A DNA stretch of 39,232 nt, taken from IMG/VR virus record IMGVR_UViG_3300008121_000007, positions 1 through 39,232 of that record. One strand, written 5' to 3'. The notes under the pieces are model-generated. The model did not search any database. It was given only the letters and a program-made list of their open reading frames with translations, and had not been told where the DNA came from. Every line of letters starts with the position of its first letter. Position 1 is the first letter of the stretch. The translations under genes were made by a program, and so were the position numbers. This document shows, in pieces, positions 30,696 through 37,817 of the stretch. The DNA comes from a virus.

Positions 30696-31141
30696 TATTG
30701 GGACCTCTGCTGTGGAAAGAACTGGAAGACGTAGCCGTCGGAGGCAGGCTTCTCAGCGAGCCACTCCGCCGGGACAGAGCCCCGCGCCCACTGGAAGCCG
30801 TGACTGTTCGACCAGTCGGCGTAGGTGGTCTTGGACTTTGGCCCGATGCGGTTGTTGGGATTGGAGAAGACGAACCGAATGTCTAACCGAGGGTGGCAGG
30901 CCTTGATGAAGAGGTGCTTCTGCCGGTCGGCGGTGACGAACCTGCCCTTGGTCTCAATGATGATCCCGTTGGGCAGTACGAAGTCCGGTGTGTACCGGTG
31001 GCTCCGCTCAGGCTTCGTGTAGGGGATCGTGAAGGGCTCGTAGCTGGCCCGGCCTTGAAGCTGGGCGGCCACAACCTCTTCGAGGCCCGAGCGGTAGCCC
31101 GCTTTGAGAGCTCGCGCTCGGACCTTGGATTTGGATGACAT
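30695..31141 (-). CDS. Endonuclease I, Holliday-junction resolvase (T7 gp3-like)
   Basis: The 148-aa protein (T7 gp3 is 149 aa) has the catalytic set Glu in GYRSGLEEVV, Asp in RYTPDFVL, and Glu and Lys in IIIETKGRF, as in the PD-(D/E)XK resolvase of T7. It resolves branched replication intermediates and helps break down host DNA. It overlaps the SSB stop and the HTH start by one base each. Confidence 0.95.
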   Translation of the reverse strand: MSSKSKVRARALKAGYRSGLEEVVAAQLQGRASYEPFTIPYTKPERSHRYTPDFVLPNGIIIETKGRFVTADRQKHLFIKACHPRLDIRFVFSNPNNRIGPKSKTTYADWSNSHGFQWARGSVPAEWLAEKPASDGYVFQFFPQQRSQ

Positions 31142-31833
31142 CAGAAGGCGGTACCGTCTTCGTCGTCCTGAGCGTCTGAGGCGGGAGCGTCCGCTGGGAC
31201 ATTGATGTCGTCATAGCCTTCCTCGTCACGGAAACCGAGCGAGTTGGCGTCACGGGCACCGGCCTCGACCAGCTCCAGGATTTGGGTTCCGGTCAACTTG
31301 AGCTTCAGGCCTGCGGCAGCGGTGCCGGGGATGAAGTAACCACCGTCCTCGAACGAGAAGGCGACCTTGCCGAGCGTCCCACCCCACGGGTCCACGTTCT
31401 TCAACGGGGTCTTAGTGGCGCTGAACATCGGCGGCTTGTTGAGGATCATCCGAGCCTCGGTCTTCTTGTCCACGTAGGAGTGCTTCGCGGTGAACTTGAA
31501 GCTGATCTCGCCGGTCGGGGCTTCGGTCTCGCTGTCATACAGCTCGGTGAAGAGGGGGTTGACCTTCACGCCGCCGTGCTTCTTCCGGATGTCCACCTTG
31601 AGCTTGTTGAACTCGTCGTTCGCGTTCTTGATGGCTGTTTGGTAGTACGGGTCGAGGAAGGCGATGAAGGCCTTCGTGGCAGGGTCAGAGGCGTTCAGGA
31701 TGAGCTGGACCGAGTATTCGCCGTCCTCCTTGGGGTATTCCTTGGTGCCGAAGTCCGGCTTGGAGAGCTTGGGGTATTTGAAGCGGCCAGCAGGCGTCGT
31801 TCCGTTGATGTACTTCTTCTTTTCGTATGCCAA
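31141..31833 (-). CDS. Single-stranded DNA-binding protein (T7 gp2.5-like)
   Basis: The 230-aa protein (T7 gp2.5 is 232 aa) begins AYEKKKYINGTTPAGRFKYPKLSKPDFG, has an OB-fold-like middle (GEISFKFTAKHSYV) and an acidic tail ending DAQDDEDGTAF with a terminal Phe, the feature by which gp2.5 contacts polymerase and helicase. It starts at TTG 31833, with AAGGA 9 bases upstream and leader motif copy 6 just before. It heads the coupled replication operon. Confidence 0.95.
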   Translation of the reverse strand: MAYEKKKYINGTTPAGRFKYPKLSKPDFGTKEYPKEDGEYSVQLILNASDPATKAFIAFLDPYYQTAIKNANDEFNKLKVDIRKKHGGVKVNPLFTELYDSETEAPTGEISFKFTAKHSYVDKKTEARMILNKPPMFSATKTPLKNVDPWGGTLGKVAFSFEDGGYFIPGTAAAGLKLKLTGTQILELVEAGARDANSLGFRDEEGYDDINVPADAPASDAQDDEDGTAF

Positions 31834-31848
31834 TGCGTATTGTCCTTG

Positions 31849-31859
31849 TTTTGGTAGGT
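31849..31859 (-). promoter_or_regulatory. Leader/promoter motif copy 6, before the replication operon
   Basis: The minus strand reads ACCTACCAAAA, then CAAGGA and the TTG start of SSB. It falls in the 27-base gap between two genes, the only gap in a long run of overlapping genes. Confidence 0.5.
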
Positions 31860-31860
31860 G

Positions 31861-31998
31861 TCAGCGCCAGCGATAGCGGGCTTCGAGAACTGTAAGGTCG
31901 AACCCGAGGGCGATGATCGCCAGCTCGATGTCCAGCGGGGCGGGTTCACCCTTGGCCCAGTACCAGCGGGCAATCATGAGGGCGCGAGGCTGTCTCAT
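31861..31998 (-). CDS. Small hypothetical protein, 45 aa
   Basis: ATG 31998 overlaps the stop of the membrane peptide gene as ATGA. The product (MRQPRALMIARWYWAKGEPA, then LDIELAIIALGFDLTVLEARYRWR) is a basic N-terminus plus an amphipathic helix. It is the last gene before leader motif copy 6. Reality is supported by the coupled overlap; function unknown. Confidence 0.6.
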   Translation of the reverse strand: MRQPRALMIARWYWAKGEPAPLDIELAIIALGFDLTVLEARYRWR

Positions 31999-32123
31999 GT
32001 CTCTGTCGGCCCGTCTCCGGCATCGCCTATGGTGTCCAAGACGAAGGCCATGAGGAACGCCGCGGCGATACCGAGGGTGACCGGCAGGGCCACCAAGAAG
32101 ATCAGGAAGGAGGCCATAACCAT
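31995..32123 (-). CDS. Single-span membrane peptide, 42 aa
   Basis: The frame ATG 32123 to TGA 31995 encodes MVMASFLIFLVALPVTLGIAAAFLMAFVL followed by an acidic tail (DTIGDAGDGPTET), a clear transmembrane peptide. It overlaps the upstream gene stop (TGATG) and the downstream start (ATGA). Early membrane peptides in phages can affect membrane potential or exclude other phages, but no homology is known to me. Confidence 0.65.
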   Translation of the reverse strand: MVMASFLIFLVALPVTLGIAAAFLMAFVLDTIGDAGDGPTET

Positions 32124-32314
32124 CACGCCGGGTCTCCGGCTTTCCTGATCTCACAGGCGGCGGCGATGCTGGTTGCTCCGAATTCGTCCGGGCTCTGGGC
32201 CAGGAACGCGGCGGAGGCCTTGAAGCACACCTCCAGAGACTGGACTTCCTGCTGCGCCACCTGAGGCGGGGCGGGCTGGGCGAAGAAGATGAAGAGTACG
32301 AGGATGATTTTCAC
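32123..32314 (-). CDS. Small exported or membrane-anchored protein, 63 aa
   Basis: The product begins MKIILVLFIFFAQPAPPQVAQQ, a likely signal peptide or anchor, and continues with a helical domain containing two Cys (LEVCFKASAAF and AACEIRK) that could form a disulphide in the periplasm. It starts at GTG 32314 and its stop overlaps the next gene as TGATG. The function is unknown. Confidence 0.65.
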   Translation of the reverse strand: MKIILVLFIFFAQPAPPQVAQQEVQSLEVCFKASAAFLAQSPDEFGATSIAAACEIRKAGDPA

Positions 32315-32318
32315 GGTG

Positions 32319-32606
32319 TCAGGTCCTTGGTGCCCGAGCTGCGGTGAGCTCGTGTTGAATGTACAGTTGGAGAGCGCGAATGTGCTCGTTCGCCTCGTTC
32401 CGCTCGTCTTTGGTCATGTTGCGGAACACCTGAACCATATCAGGGATGTCCATGCCGTAGAGGTCAGAGACGAGTACGAAGACGGCGGCCACAGCGGCGA
32501 GTTGGTGCTGCGGTGGGTGGTTCTGGAGCGCGTCAACGACATCGTAGGCGGCACGTGGGCCGAGTGTGGCGCTGACGTTGGTGATGAGGTCCCGGTTCAC
32601 GCGCAC
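32319..32606 (-). CDS. Small helical hypothetical protein, 95 aa
   Basis: The product is largely helical: RVNRDLITNVSATLGPRAAYDVVDALQ, a hydrophobic helix LAAVAAVFVLVSDLYG and a charged helix TKDERNEANEHIRALQLYIQHEL. The middle helix is not long enough to be a confident membrane span. It overlaps the upstream gene by 10 bases. It does not resemble a family I know. Confidence 0.7.
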   Translation of the reverse strand: MRVNRDLITNVSATLGPRAAYDVVDALQNHPPQHQLAAVAAVFVLVSDLYGMDIPDMVQVFRNMTKDERNEANEHIRALQLYIQHELTAARAPRT

Positions 32607-32860
32607 TGTGTGAACTCCACGGAGCCTTCGCAGTAAGCGAGGTCGCTTAGGCGTACCGGAGGGTCCTCCAACAGAACTCCAATCTCCCAGCTGGAGCCCC
32701 TGTGTGCGCTGAGCACCATCATGTGACGCTCTGAGAAGAACAAGAACACCGGGGCTGGGACCGCCGTCCTATACTGGGACATTGGCTGTGCCAGAATAGG
32801 GAAGTCGTACGGCGGCTTGATCGGTCTTGGGTAGTTTCCGTGGGAAAGGGTGATCTTCAC
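32597..32860 (-). CDS. Small hypothetical protein, 87 aa
   Basis: The start is GTG 32860, overlapping the 60-aa gene stop as GTGA. The product is Pro-rich at the start (NYPRPIKPPYDFPILAQP) and then beta-like (PVFLFFSERHMMVLSAHRG). Two Cys are near the C-terminus. No family is recognised; its place right after the polymerase suggests an early-middle gene. Confidence 0.65.
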   Translation of the reverse strand: MKITLSHGNYPRPIKPPYDFPILAQPMSQYRTAVPAPVFLFFSERHMMVLSAHRGSSWEIGVLLEDPPVRLSDLAYCEGSVEFTQCA

Positions 32861-33039
32861 TGGCCACCCCCGAGCTGCCTGTTCATGACACTCCGGAAAG
32901 TCCCGAAGAACCTCCCGCGCTCCGCCGGTTGCATAGCATTGATGTCATGCACGGTGTCGCCGTCTTTGCCATGGATCGTCACGGTGAACTGGGTAGCTCC
33001 CATGTGGATCGTCATGCTGTGATTGTTGTTTCGTTTCAT
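32857..33039 (-). CDS. Small hypothetical protein, 60 aa
   Basis: ATG 33039 has AAAGG about 8 bases upstream and leader motif copy 7 (33087-33097) before it. The product MKRNNNHSMTIHMGATQFTVTIHGKDG has a beta-hairpin-like start and a basic helical end (AERGRFFGTFRSVMNRQL). It heads the block of small genes after the RNA polymerase. Function unknown. Confidence 0.65.
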   Translation of the reverse strand: MKRNNNHSMTIHMGATQFTVTIHGKDGDTVHDINAMQPAERGRFFGTFRSVMNRQLGGGQ

Positions 33040-33086
33040 TGGTTGCCTTTCGTGTTAGAAATCGGCTAATCGGGGCGTCAAATACC

Positions 33087-33097
33087 TTTTGGTAGGC
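33087..33097 (-). promoter_or_regulatory. Leader/promoter motif copy 7, after the RNA polymerase gene
   Basis: The minus strand reads GCCTACCAAAA, three bases after the RNA polymerase stop and about 50 bases before the next start. The site is well placed for the first promoter used by the newly made phage polymerase. Confidence 0.5.
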
Positions 33098-33100
33098 GTT

Positions 33101-35503
33101 TCACGAGAAAAAGTAGGCGCTTTGATAGACCTCCTTTAGGTTGAGGGAACCACGCTGAGGGGGCGGATCGACAGTGATCCCGAGGCCGGTGGCCCGGTCG
33201 AAGAGCTCCCGCAGCGGGTCGTGGTTCTCATACATCTGGACGAACTGGTGCCGGATGGTGAGAGCAAGGCTGTCGAGGTCCCGCGCCCGTGTCCCGAAGC
33301 TGTCATGGATGCAGGCGAAGTGGGTCAGCCCCTCTTCCCTCGCCGCGGCAACCGTCAAACTAAGGGCTGCCGCGTCGTAGGAGTGGACGAAGTTTGGGGG
33401 GAAAGCGAGAGCCTGTCGCGCCCCGTCCAGCGTGTCGGTGTCCGTGTAGTAGTAGTTCCGGACCCGCTTCAAAGACCCGAAGATCGTGTTGATCCTCTCC
33501 TGCTTCTGGCTCATGTAGCCCTGATGGACCACAAAACCACTCGGGACCGACCAAGATAGAGACAGACCCTTCGCCGTGTAGGCACGGGAGAGCGTCTGGA
33601 GCCAGCCCATGGCGGCCCGAGCAGAGACCACGACGTGTCCGATCGCTTCCCAGATGACACCTGAGAGGTCCACGACGGCACGTCCGAGGGCGTCTCCGAA
33701 CGGGTTAGGCTTCCCGCCAGCGATCTTCTCGTTCACCGCTTCGCGAGTGTACTCAATGCACGACATGTGGGTGCCGCCGTATGGGAGAACCATGACTTGC
33801 CGCTTAGTGATCTTCCGGTCGATGCCAAAGTCCAGCCAGCCCTGCGCAATCCAGTCCCCCTCCAGAGCGCGGTCGTGAAGGATGCTCGACGCACGGACAG
33901 CCACCTCGCGGTAGATGTCCTGCGGCGTGGCCGACCCTGTGAGGTTGACGGCGGCCCCAGCGATGGGGTCCCGCAGCATGGCCGCGTAGTGTTGGAGGCC
34001 GTTGCAGGAACCGTCAACCGACACCGGTATGGTGGACGTCAGGCCCTGTACCACGCGCTGCCGGTCGAAGCAGTAGGCGAGGAAGGTCCATGGCTGGTCC
34101 GCCTCGGTCCACCAGAGGTCCGCAAAGGGGTCAGCGGCGGTGGCCAGGATGCGGATGTGGTTCCCCTGAGCCCACTGAAGGCGCTCAGTATAGGACACCT
34201 TGTCGATACCGAAGCAGTTGGCCCCATGGATGTCGAGAGCCCGGACGCCATGGTCCGGCTCTGGGTTGGCATCCGTGTCAACGGAGAACTGGAGCAGTGC
34301 CCGTGCCTCGTCAGGCCCCTGCGGCGACAGGCCGACGGGCTTGGCATAGACGCGTCCCCGGAAGTCAAGCTGATGGGGGAAGTACAGGGCCGGACAATCC
34401 TTGAGGTCGCTCGCGACTGACAGAAGACGGCTCGTCGTGAAGCGCTGGGCCTGCGCCTTGGCGTTCGCCTCATAGACACAGCGGGCTTCGTACTTCCACT
34501 TACGGAGCTCATCCGGCGAAGGCGTCCCGGTCCACGGCTTGGGCGGGAGCTCGTCGTCCTCCTTGTTGACAAGGCCGGGGAAGGCACGTCCCGTGTCCCA
34601 CGCCTGTTGCATCGTCTTCAGGACCCGCTGATTGACCGCCCAGGGCGTATCCTGAATGGCGTTGACCGCCGCATAGACGGTCTCAAGGGGGGCCTGAGCA
34701 AGGGCCTCGGTCTGCCCCTTGAAGGACCGCTTAGTGAGGGGCGACCGGCTCCCTAAGGTGCCCCGATAGCCGCCCCCACGAAGCCCCGTCCACGGCACGG
34801 GGGTCTCCACCATGGGCAGGTAGGCCGGGGCGAGCAGGCCCGCCTTGTGGGTGTGGTCCGCCAACCACGCGAGCGCCGCTGCTGAGAGGCGGATCATGCT
34901 CACGGGGCGCTTTCCGCGGCGGGTCTGGTAGAGCTCGAAGAGCTTGGTAGACCCCACCATCAGATCAATCAATGAGAGGCCGACCAAAAGGATGTGGCGG
35001 TGCGCCCACGGCTCTTGATCGTGCCCCCGCTGCTTGGCGTTGGCCCGGAGAACCACCGCAGCTCGCGATCCACCTGTGCCGCGCCTCTTCAGGGTCTGGG
35101 TGATGACCTTGACGGCGGCGGGATCAGCCTCGTTGAAGGAGCGGACGACGCCCTCGATCTCAACCGCCCGGCCGACCTCTCGCGCCATGGACGTGAGGGT
35201 GCAGCCGCCCTCCCCGGCCTCCGAGATGGCGTGGCGGAGCGTCAGATAAGCCAATACGGCTGGGTCCATGGCTCCGCAGAGCTGGAAGAGCAGGGGTGTT
35301 CGGCCCCGGCCCTGCGCCTCACAGGCCACCATGTGCTCGGCTACAGCCTGGATGACGGGCTCGATGACACCGCGCATGGACGCGATACCGGCCCGTGTCT
35401 CGGCCAGAGAGCCGCGCTCCAGCGCTGCGGCATAGTCACGACGCGCCCGGTCCACCCCGTCGGCGACCATTCGTGCATCTAACAGGTCTTGGGAAACTGT
35501 CAC
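33101..35503 (-). CDS. Single-subunit phage RNA polymerase (T7 gp1-like)
   Basis: With GTG 35503 as start (GAGG 5 bases upstream) the protein has 800 aa; a TTG at 35566 would add 21 residues of unlikely sequence. Catalytic residues are Asp497 (VSVDGSCNGLQHYAAMLRD), Lys567 and Tyr575 (KITKRQVMVLPYGG) and Asp734 (CIHDSFGT). The C-terminus AYFFS parallels the essential FAFA foot of T7 RNA polymerase (883 aa). It transcribes the middle and late genes from its own promoters. It lies downstream of the integrase/tRNA block and its terminator, so it needs either read-through or a promoter in 35504-35845. Confidence 0.96.
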   Translation of the reverse strand: MTVSQDLLDARMVADGVDRARRDYAAALERGSLAETRAGIASMRGVIEPVIQAVAEHMVACEAQGRGRTPLLFQLCGAMDPAVLAYLTLRHAISEAGEGGCTLTSMAREVGRAVEIEGVVRSFNEADPAAVKVITQTLKRRGTGGSRAAVVLRANAKQRGHDQEPWAHRHILLVGLSLIDLMVGSTKLFELYQTRRGKRPVSMIRLSAAALAWLADHTHKAGLLAPAYLPMVETPVPWTGLRGGGYRGTLGSRSPLTKRSFKGQTEALAQAPLETVYAAVNAIQDTPWAVNQRVLKTMQQAWDTGRAFPGLVNKEDDELPPKPWTGTPSPDELRKWKYEARCVYEANAKAQAQRFTTSRLLSVASDLKDCPALYFPHQLDFRGRVYAKPVGLSPQGPDEARALLQFSVDTDANPEPDHGVRALDIHGANCFGIDKVSYTERLQWAQGNHIRILATAADPFADLWWTEADQPWTFLAYCFDRQRVVQGLTSTIPVSVDGSCNGLQHYAAMLRDPIAGAAVNLTGSATPQDIYREVAVRASSILHDRALEGDWIAQGWLDFGIDRKITKRQVMVLPYGGTHMSCIEYTREAVNEKIAGGKPNPFGDALGRAVVDLSGVIWEAIGHVVVSARAAMGWLQTLSRAYTAKGLSLSWSVPSGFVVHQGYMSQKQERINTIFGSLKRVRNYYYTDTDTLDGARQALAFPPNFVHSYDAAALSLTVAAAREEGLTHFACIHDSFGTRARDLDSLALTIRHQFVQMYENHDPLRELFDRATGLGITVDPPPQRGSLNLKEVYQSAYFFS

Positions 35504-35610
35504 TGAGGCCTCATTTTTCTGGAGAAGGAAGGAATTTGGCAGCCAATGCCGCCGTGTGGTTTCCAATCAAAAACAGCGAGTTAGATCAGTGTTTTGGGAA
35601 ACATTCTTGA

Positions 35611-35620
35611 TATGGTAGGC
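35611..35620 (-). promoter_or_regulatory. Leader/promoter motif copy 8, before the RNA polymerase gene
   Basis: The minus strand reads GCCTACCATA about 110 bases upstream of the polymerase start. A TTAAAAT box lies 14 bases before it. If this is a phage promoter the polymerase would activate its own gene. Confidence 0.4.
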
Positions 35621-35740
35621 ATTTGCCAAACGATTTTAAGTCTCCTGTGTTTTTCGGAAAGGCTAGCTAGTTCAAGGGGTTGGGTCGGAAAACTCTGTCA
35701 CCGTGCGGCGGGGGCTTCTGGCGATCTGTCACCCACCCTG

Positions 35741-35821
35741 TCACCGGGTGTACGCTCTCAACACGCGAAACCGGGAGGCCTCCTCTTCCACCACCACACT
35801 GTCAATTTGTGGTTTTGACAT
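35741..35821 (-). CDS. Possible 26-aa peptide with strong ribosome binding site
   Basis: ATG 35821 follows AAGGAG by 10 bases and opens a short frame (MSKPQIDSVVVEEEASRFRV, stop 35741). An in-frame ATG at 35830 is too close to the Shine-Dalgarno. The frame lies between the terminator (35846-35869) and the RNA polymerase. It may be a leader peptide or a remnant; no family can be assigned to so short a chain. Confidence 0.35.
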   Translation of the reverse strand: MSKPQIDSVVVEEEASRFRVLRAYTR

Positions 35822-35845
35822 TGACTTCATTCTCCTTCTGAATTG

Positions 35846-35869
35846 AAAAGGCCACCCGACTGGATGGCC
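35846..35869 (-). terminator. Rho-independent terminator of the integrase/accessory block
   Basis: The minus strand reads GGCCATCC-agtc-GGGTGGCC-TTTT. The 8-bp stem includes one T-G wobble that would be a mismatch on the plus strand, so it serves minus-strand transcripts. It overlaps the first four bases of the tRNA. Confidence 0.75.
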
Positions 35870-35951
35870 CCTTGGCGAAAACGGTAGACGCACAGCACTT
35901 AAAATGCTGAGCCTTATGGGCGTCCGGGTTCGACCCCCGGAGGGGCCACCA
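35866..35951 (+). tRNA. tRNA-Leu (UAA), complete with CCA; probable attachment site
   Basis: The 86-base gene folds as a class II tRNA. The acceptor is GGCCCCT/AGGGGCC plus A and encoded CCA; the D-arm is GGCGAAAACGGTAGACGC; the anticodon stem CAGCA/TGCTG has loop CTTAAAA (anticodon TAA); the variable arm is GCCTTATGGGC; the T-arm is CCGGG-TTCGACC-CCCGG. It is the only plus-strand gene. In integrase-bearing T7-like phages such as cyanophage P-SSP7, a tRNA-Leu sequence beside the integrase marks attP. A complete tRNA reading the rare UUA codon in a GC-rich phage also suggests att use rather than codon supply, but it may be functional. Confidence 0.93.
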
Positions 35952-36159
35952 AGGCGCGGGCGCGGCATCCATCACAATCATCGGGCCCATACTTCCCGCA
36001 ACCGTCGAAGCCGGGGTTCTCGCAGTATTGGCTGGCGTAGTATTCCAATGTCTCACGCAGCTGCTTCACCTCGGCCGCGAGGGAGGCCACTTCGGCAGGA
36101 TGCATCGCCGCGGTTCCGGCGATCAGCGCCTTCACCCGTTCTTCACTCAGTCGGGTCAT
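35914..36159 (-). CDS. Small Cys-rich protein whose end is antisense to the tRNA, 81 aa
   Basis: The protein starts MTRLSEERVKALIAGTAAMH, has a helical coil (EVASLAAEVKQLRETLEYYA), then CENPGFDGCGKYGPDDCDGC, a possible zinc site. The last dozen residues (VAPPGVEPGRP) are encoded opposite the T-arm and acceptor of the tRNA-Leu, so the natural C-terminus was probably replaced when the tRNA or att sequence was acquired. The start overlaps the upstream stop as ATGA. Confidence 0.65.
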   Translation of the reverse strand: MTRLSEERVKALIAGTAAMHPAEVASLAAEVKQLRETLEYYASQYCENPGFDGCGKYGPDDCDGCRARALVAPPGVEPGRP

Positions 36160-36404
36160 GGGGCGGGGTCTCCATTATCTGACATGTTTGCCAAGATCGC
36201 AGCCAAACGCGCCGCACCGCTGTTCAGTTCATGGTATGCCTTGCTGGCGCTGACGATTGTCGACACCGTCCGGACGCGTTGCACAGCGATAATGCCACAG
36301 GCGATCACGTCACCGTGTTCGATCTTTTCAACCAATTCACGGGCAGCCCTTAGCGCGTCCTGATTGATTTCTGGCTGGACAAGGCTGATCACGTTATTCA
36401 TCAT
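36156..36404 (-). CDS. Small hypothetical protein, 82 aa
   Basis: The product MMNNVISLVQPEINQDALRAARELVEKIEHGDVIACGIIAVQ continues with VSTIVSASKAYHELNSGAARLAAILANM. The layout (helix, short strand pair, then helix with GAARLAAIL) is common among small phage proteins of unknown function. It overlaps neighbours on both sides, so the block 36404-35914 is one operon. Confidence 0.7.
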   Translation of the reverse strand: MMNNVISLVQPEINQDALRAARELVEKIEHGDVIACGIIAVQRVRTVSTIVSASKAYHELNSGAARLAAILANMSDNGDPAP

Positions 36405-36636
36405 TCACTCCTACTGTTGGGGGCTTCTTGGATCGGGCATTTAGGACGGCGCGGCCAGCATCGGTAACCTTGACATTCGGATACGACACAAGCCCGCGGC
36501 TGTGTAGGTGCTCGATGATTACAGACATCGCAGCTCCCCAGACTATTTCGGTGCCCGTGTCGCTCCAGTGGGTACGACCGTTGACGAGCATATCAAGCAC
36601 GTCATAGTCCATGCTGGTCAGGTGGTCGTCAGACAT
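36394..36636 (-). CDS. Small winged-helix-like protein, 80 aa
   Basis: The segment YDVLDMLVNGRTHWSD, then VIIEHLHSRGLVSYPNVKVTDAGRAVLN, has the pattern of a small winged-helix fold in which RGLV...TDAGRA forms the wing. It could be a DNA-binding regulator of the lysogeny block. ATG 36636 is preceded by AGAAAGAAG. It overlaps the 60-aa gene by 19 bases. Confidence 0.65.
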   Translation of the reverse strand: MSDDHLTSMDYDVLDMLVNGRTHWSDTGTEIVWGAAMSVIIEHLHSRGLVSYPNVKVTDAGRAVLNARSKKPPTVGVNDE

Positions 36637-36800
36637 TGGGTTCTTCTTTCTGTTAGAGCGAGCTGGGCGCGGGCGCGAAGCTCTTTCTTCGCTTCTTTAA
36701 GCTCCCGCTCTGCCTTGAGGAGGGCCTTGTCGGCCTTGACAATTTCCACATATTCTCTGGCAAGAGTCTGAACACTCCGGCGGGTCATATGGCTCGGCAT
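36618..36800 (-). CDS. Small coiled-coil protein, 60 aa
   Basis: After MPSHMTRRSVQTLAREY comes a long charged helix (EIVKADKALLKAERELKEAKK, then ELRARAQLALTERR), a typical coiled coil. The start may be ATG 36800 or 36788; neither has a strong Shine-Dalgarno. It follows the integrase by 24 bases. The function is unknown. Confidence 0.55.
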   Translation of the reverse strand: MPSHMTRRSVQTLAREYVEIVKADKALLKAERELKEAKKELRARAQLALTERRTQCLTTT

Positions 36801-36824
36801 TTTTCAAAATAGTAGTAGGGCACT

Positions 36825-37817
36825 TTAAGCTCCTTTCTGTTCAAGTACGTCCACCATCCCGGACATGTGCTCGGGACTGAGGTGGGCGTAAATCTGTGTG
36901 GTCACGATGGACAGGTGCCCCATCCACTCCTTCACCCGGTAAAGGTCCACTCCGCTTTGTACCAGCCAGCTCGCGCAGGTGTGTCTGAAGGTGTGCAGCG
37001 AGGCGCTGCCGATCCACGTGTGGTGGCTCCTCAGGCGCTCCCAGAGAGACCGCAGTCCCCACCTGTTCAGCGTCTGGAACCCTCTCGGGTCCATGTGGAT
37101 AGCGGCGGAGGCGCGAGCCGTGAGCGGGATGGTCCTGTCTCGGCCGTTCTTGGTCTTCAGGAAGGTCACTCGCGTGTCGGTCAGGCAGGTCCTGACGTCC
37201 ACCCCTAGGGCCTCCCCAACGCGAGCTCCGGTGTCCACTAGGAAGCAGAAGAAGCCAGCCTCAAGGTGGTAGCCCCACTGTCGGGTGGTTGCCACGATCT
37301 GGGCCACCTCGTCTCGGGTGAAGTACCGCTTGCGGCCCCTACCCTCCGGCTCCCATGTCAGAAGTGGCACCCTGTCGATCAGGTTGAGAGCCGAGGCGTG
37401 CTTCACGAGCACCGAGATGGCCGCGAGCCGACGATTGATGGTCCCGCCGCTGAGCTCGTTGACCTTCAGGTCCTCGACGTATTCAGTGATGTTGGCCGTC
37501 GTCAGCGCCTCGGAGACAGAGAGATACGGGCCGACAAACTCGGCGAAGTGTTCCGCATTTCGGGTGGATTTCACGCCGGACCCCTGTGCTGCCCACTGCG
37601 CCCGGTGACAATACTGGACATGGTCTTTTATCGCCACCAACTTTGTTTTGGTAGCCGTCGGCCCTGATGGAAGGGGTAGACCCTTGACCAAACTCACCCG
37701 CGCCTGAGCCTCCCAAGAGGCAGCCTCAAGCTCCGAGGCGAACCCGAACTCCCTGTAGCGGGCACCCGCGTGGGTAAAGTCCGCGTACCACCGATCACCC
37801 TTGGGCCGAGCTGTCAC
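36825..37817 (-). CDS. int: Tyrosine recombinase / phage integrase, 330 aa
   Basis: An N-terminal arm-binding part (DRWYADFTHAGARYREFGFAS) and a core-binding helix domain precede the catalytic domain with the full set Arg199 (DTGARVGEALG), Lys224 region (KTKNGRDRTIPL), His275/Arg278 (HTFRHTCASWL), His301 (MGHLSIVTTQ) and nucleophile Tyr310 (IYAHL). It would integrate the phage at a host site, most likely the tRNA-Leu. GTG 37817 has AAGGAG 6 bases upstream and overlaps the MarR-like gene by 23 bases. No excisionase is recognised, though small neighbours could serve. Confidence 0.95.
   Translation of the reverse strand: MTARPKGDRWYADFTHAGARYREFGFASELEAASWEAQARVSLVKGLPLPSGPTATKTKLVAIKDHVQYCHRAQWAAQGSGVKSTRNAEHFAEFVGPYLSVSEALTTANITEYVEDLKVNELSGGTINRRLAAISVLVKHASALNLIDRVPLLTWEPEGRGRKRYFTRDEVAQIVATTRQWGYHLEAGFFCFLVDTGARVGEALGVDVRTCLTDTRVTFLKTKNGRDRTIPLTARASAAIHMDPRGFQTLNRWGLRSLWERLRSHHTWIGSASLHTFRHTCASWLVQSGVDLYRVKEWMGHLSIVTTQIYAHLSPEHMSGMVDVLEQKGA

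Noticed and set aside
37634-37645. Another TTTTGGTAG motif copy inside the integrase
   Set aside because: It is within conserved coding sequence with no gene start nearby; probably chance.
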